Source: Chlorobium sp. (lineage in GTDB: Bacteria > Bacteroidota > Chlorobiia > Chlorobiales > Chlorobiaceae). Taken from it: a stretch of 64,000 nucleotides of DNA. Positions 63,914 through 64,000 of this stretch are shown one piece after another (the stretch's first letter is position 1; each line of letters opens with the position of its first letter). The notes beneath the pieces are model-generated. The model did not search any database and was not told where the DNA came from. It saw only the letters and a program-made list of their open reading frames with translations. The translations under genes were made by a program, and so were the position numbers. Location of the stretch: positions 62,001 through 126,000 of the forward strand of contig JANQHB010000030.1 of assembly GCA_028277225.1 (NCBI GenBank), written 5' to 3'.

Positions 63914-64000
63914 ATGGGCATCAACATCAAACGGGAACTCTTCAGCGAAACCGACTTTCGACAATTCCGCAAAAACCTCCGCAAAGAAACCCGAATTCTC
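63914..64000 (+). CDS. Start of a gene running off the window, possibly glutamate--cysteine ligase
   Basis: Only 29 codons are visible, beginning MGINIKRELFSETDFRQFRK. The pattern MG-x-x-I...F-x-x-x-DF-x-x-F-x-x-x-L resembles the opening of a bacterial glutamate--cysteine ligase family, but this is too short to be sure. Confidence 0.35.
   Translation, partial: MGINIKRELFSETDFRQFRKNLRKETRIL

Overview
The window looks like chromosome from a green sulfur bacterium (Chlorobiaceae, of a Chlorobium or Prosthecochloris kind). The main pointers are bchY (bacteriochlorophyll synthesis), a complete compact menaquinone operon, a tandem-HU protein beside bchY, an ETF:quinone oxidoreductase, and mid-range GC. 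This is inferred from gene content; no database search was possible.

Layout. 1-8132: a cut aldehyde dehydrogenase start, rsgA-recG (minus), rpmE-frr (plus), bchY with an HU-like gene (minus), then convergent xseA/kdsB. 8390-12612: dtd, a DUF167 gene, gatC, gltA and an alanine/sodium symporter, all minus. 12691-17231: a MITE-like element, tRNA-Asp, an NYN-domain gene, a copA/HMA copper-export pair and a DUF1848 gene. 17402-25417: a TPR lipoprotein gene translationally coupled to menF-menD-menH-menB-menC-menE, which makes the naphthoquinone head group from chorismate. 25418-30271: an accessory island with a four-helix-bundle gene between palindromic repeats, a truncated second copy of an old-yellow-enzyme gene, two integron-type cassettes with a well-formed attC site, a frameshifted integron integrase, a frameshifted serine recombinase, a second menE 3' end, a ParE/RelE-type toxin-antitoxin pair and the intact old yellow enzyme. 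30772-34537: membrane protein-dapB, DUF5683-parB-parA. 34593-44462: mpg, mgtE, ETF-QO, mnmA, an esterase and metH. 44822-51718: cell-envelope genes (two L,D-transpeptidases, a SIMPL protein, a DUF4412 lipoprotein, a membrane protein), a rhodanese gene and a DUF2278 gene. 52001-57344: tkt-pgl facing zwf-gnd, an oxidative pentose phosphate set. 57644-63289: a hybrid histidine kinase preceded by two tandem FIST-domain genes, resembling NosP/NahK. 63914-64000: the start of a gene that runs off the window.

The most unusual signals are repeats. A family of 90-256 bp elements has about 13 bp inverted ends (CCTAAATTGAGCG type), and four copies each have a perfect 5-bp target duplication. One copy landed on the metH stop codon and supplies a new one. 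A separate octanucleotide repeat that is otherwise intergenic lies in frame inside menE and is translated as a Gln/Asn/Ser/Thr-rich insert. Two further palindromic families (TATAGGACCTATA type and GGGCGGGTTT hairpins) recur together in gaps next to gene ends.
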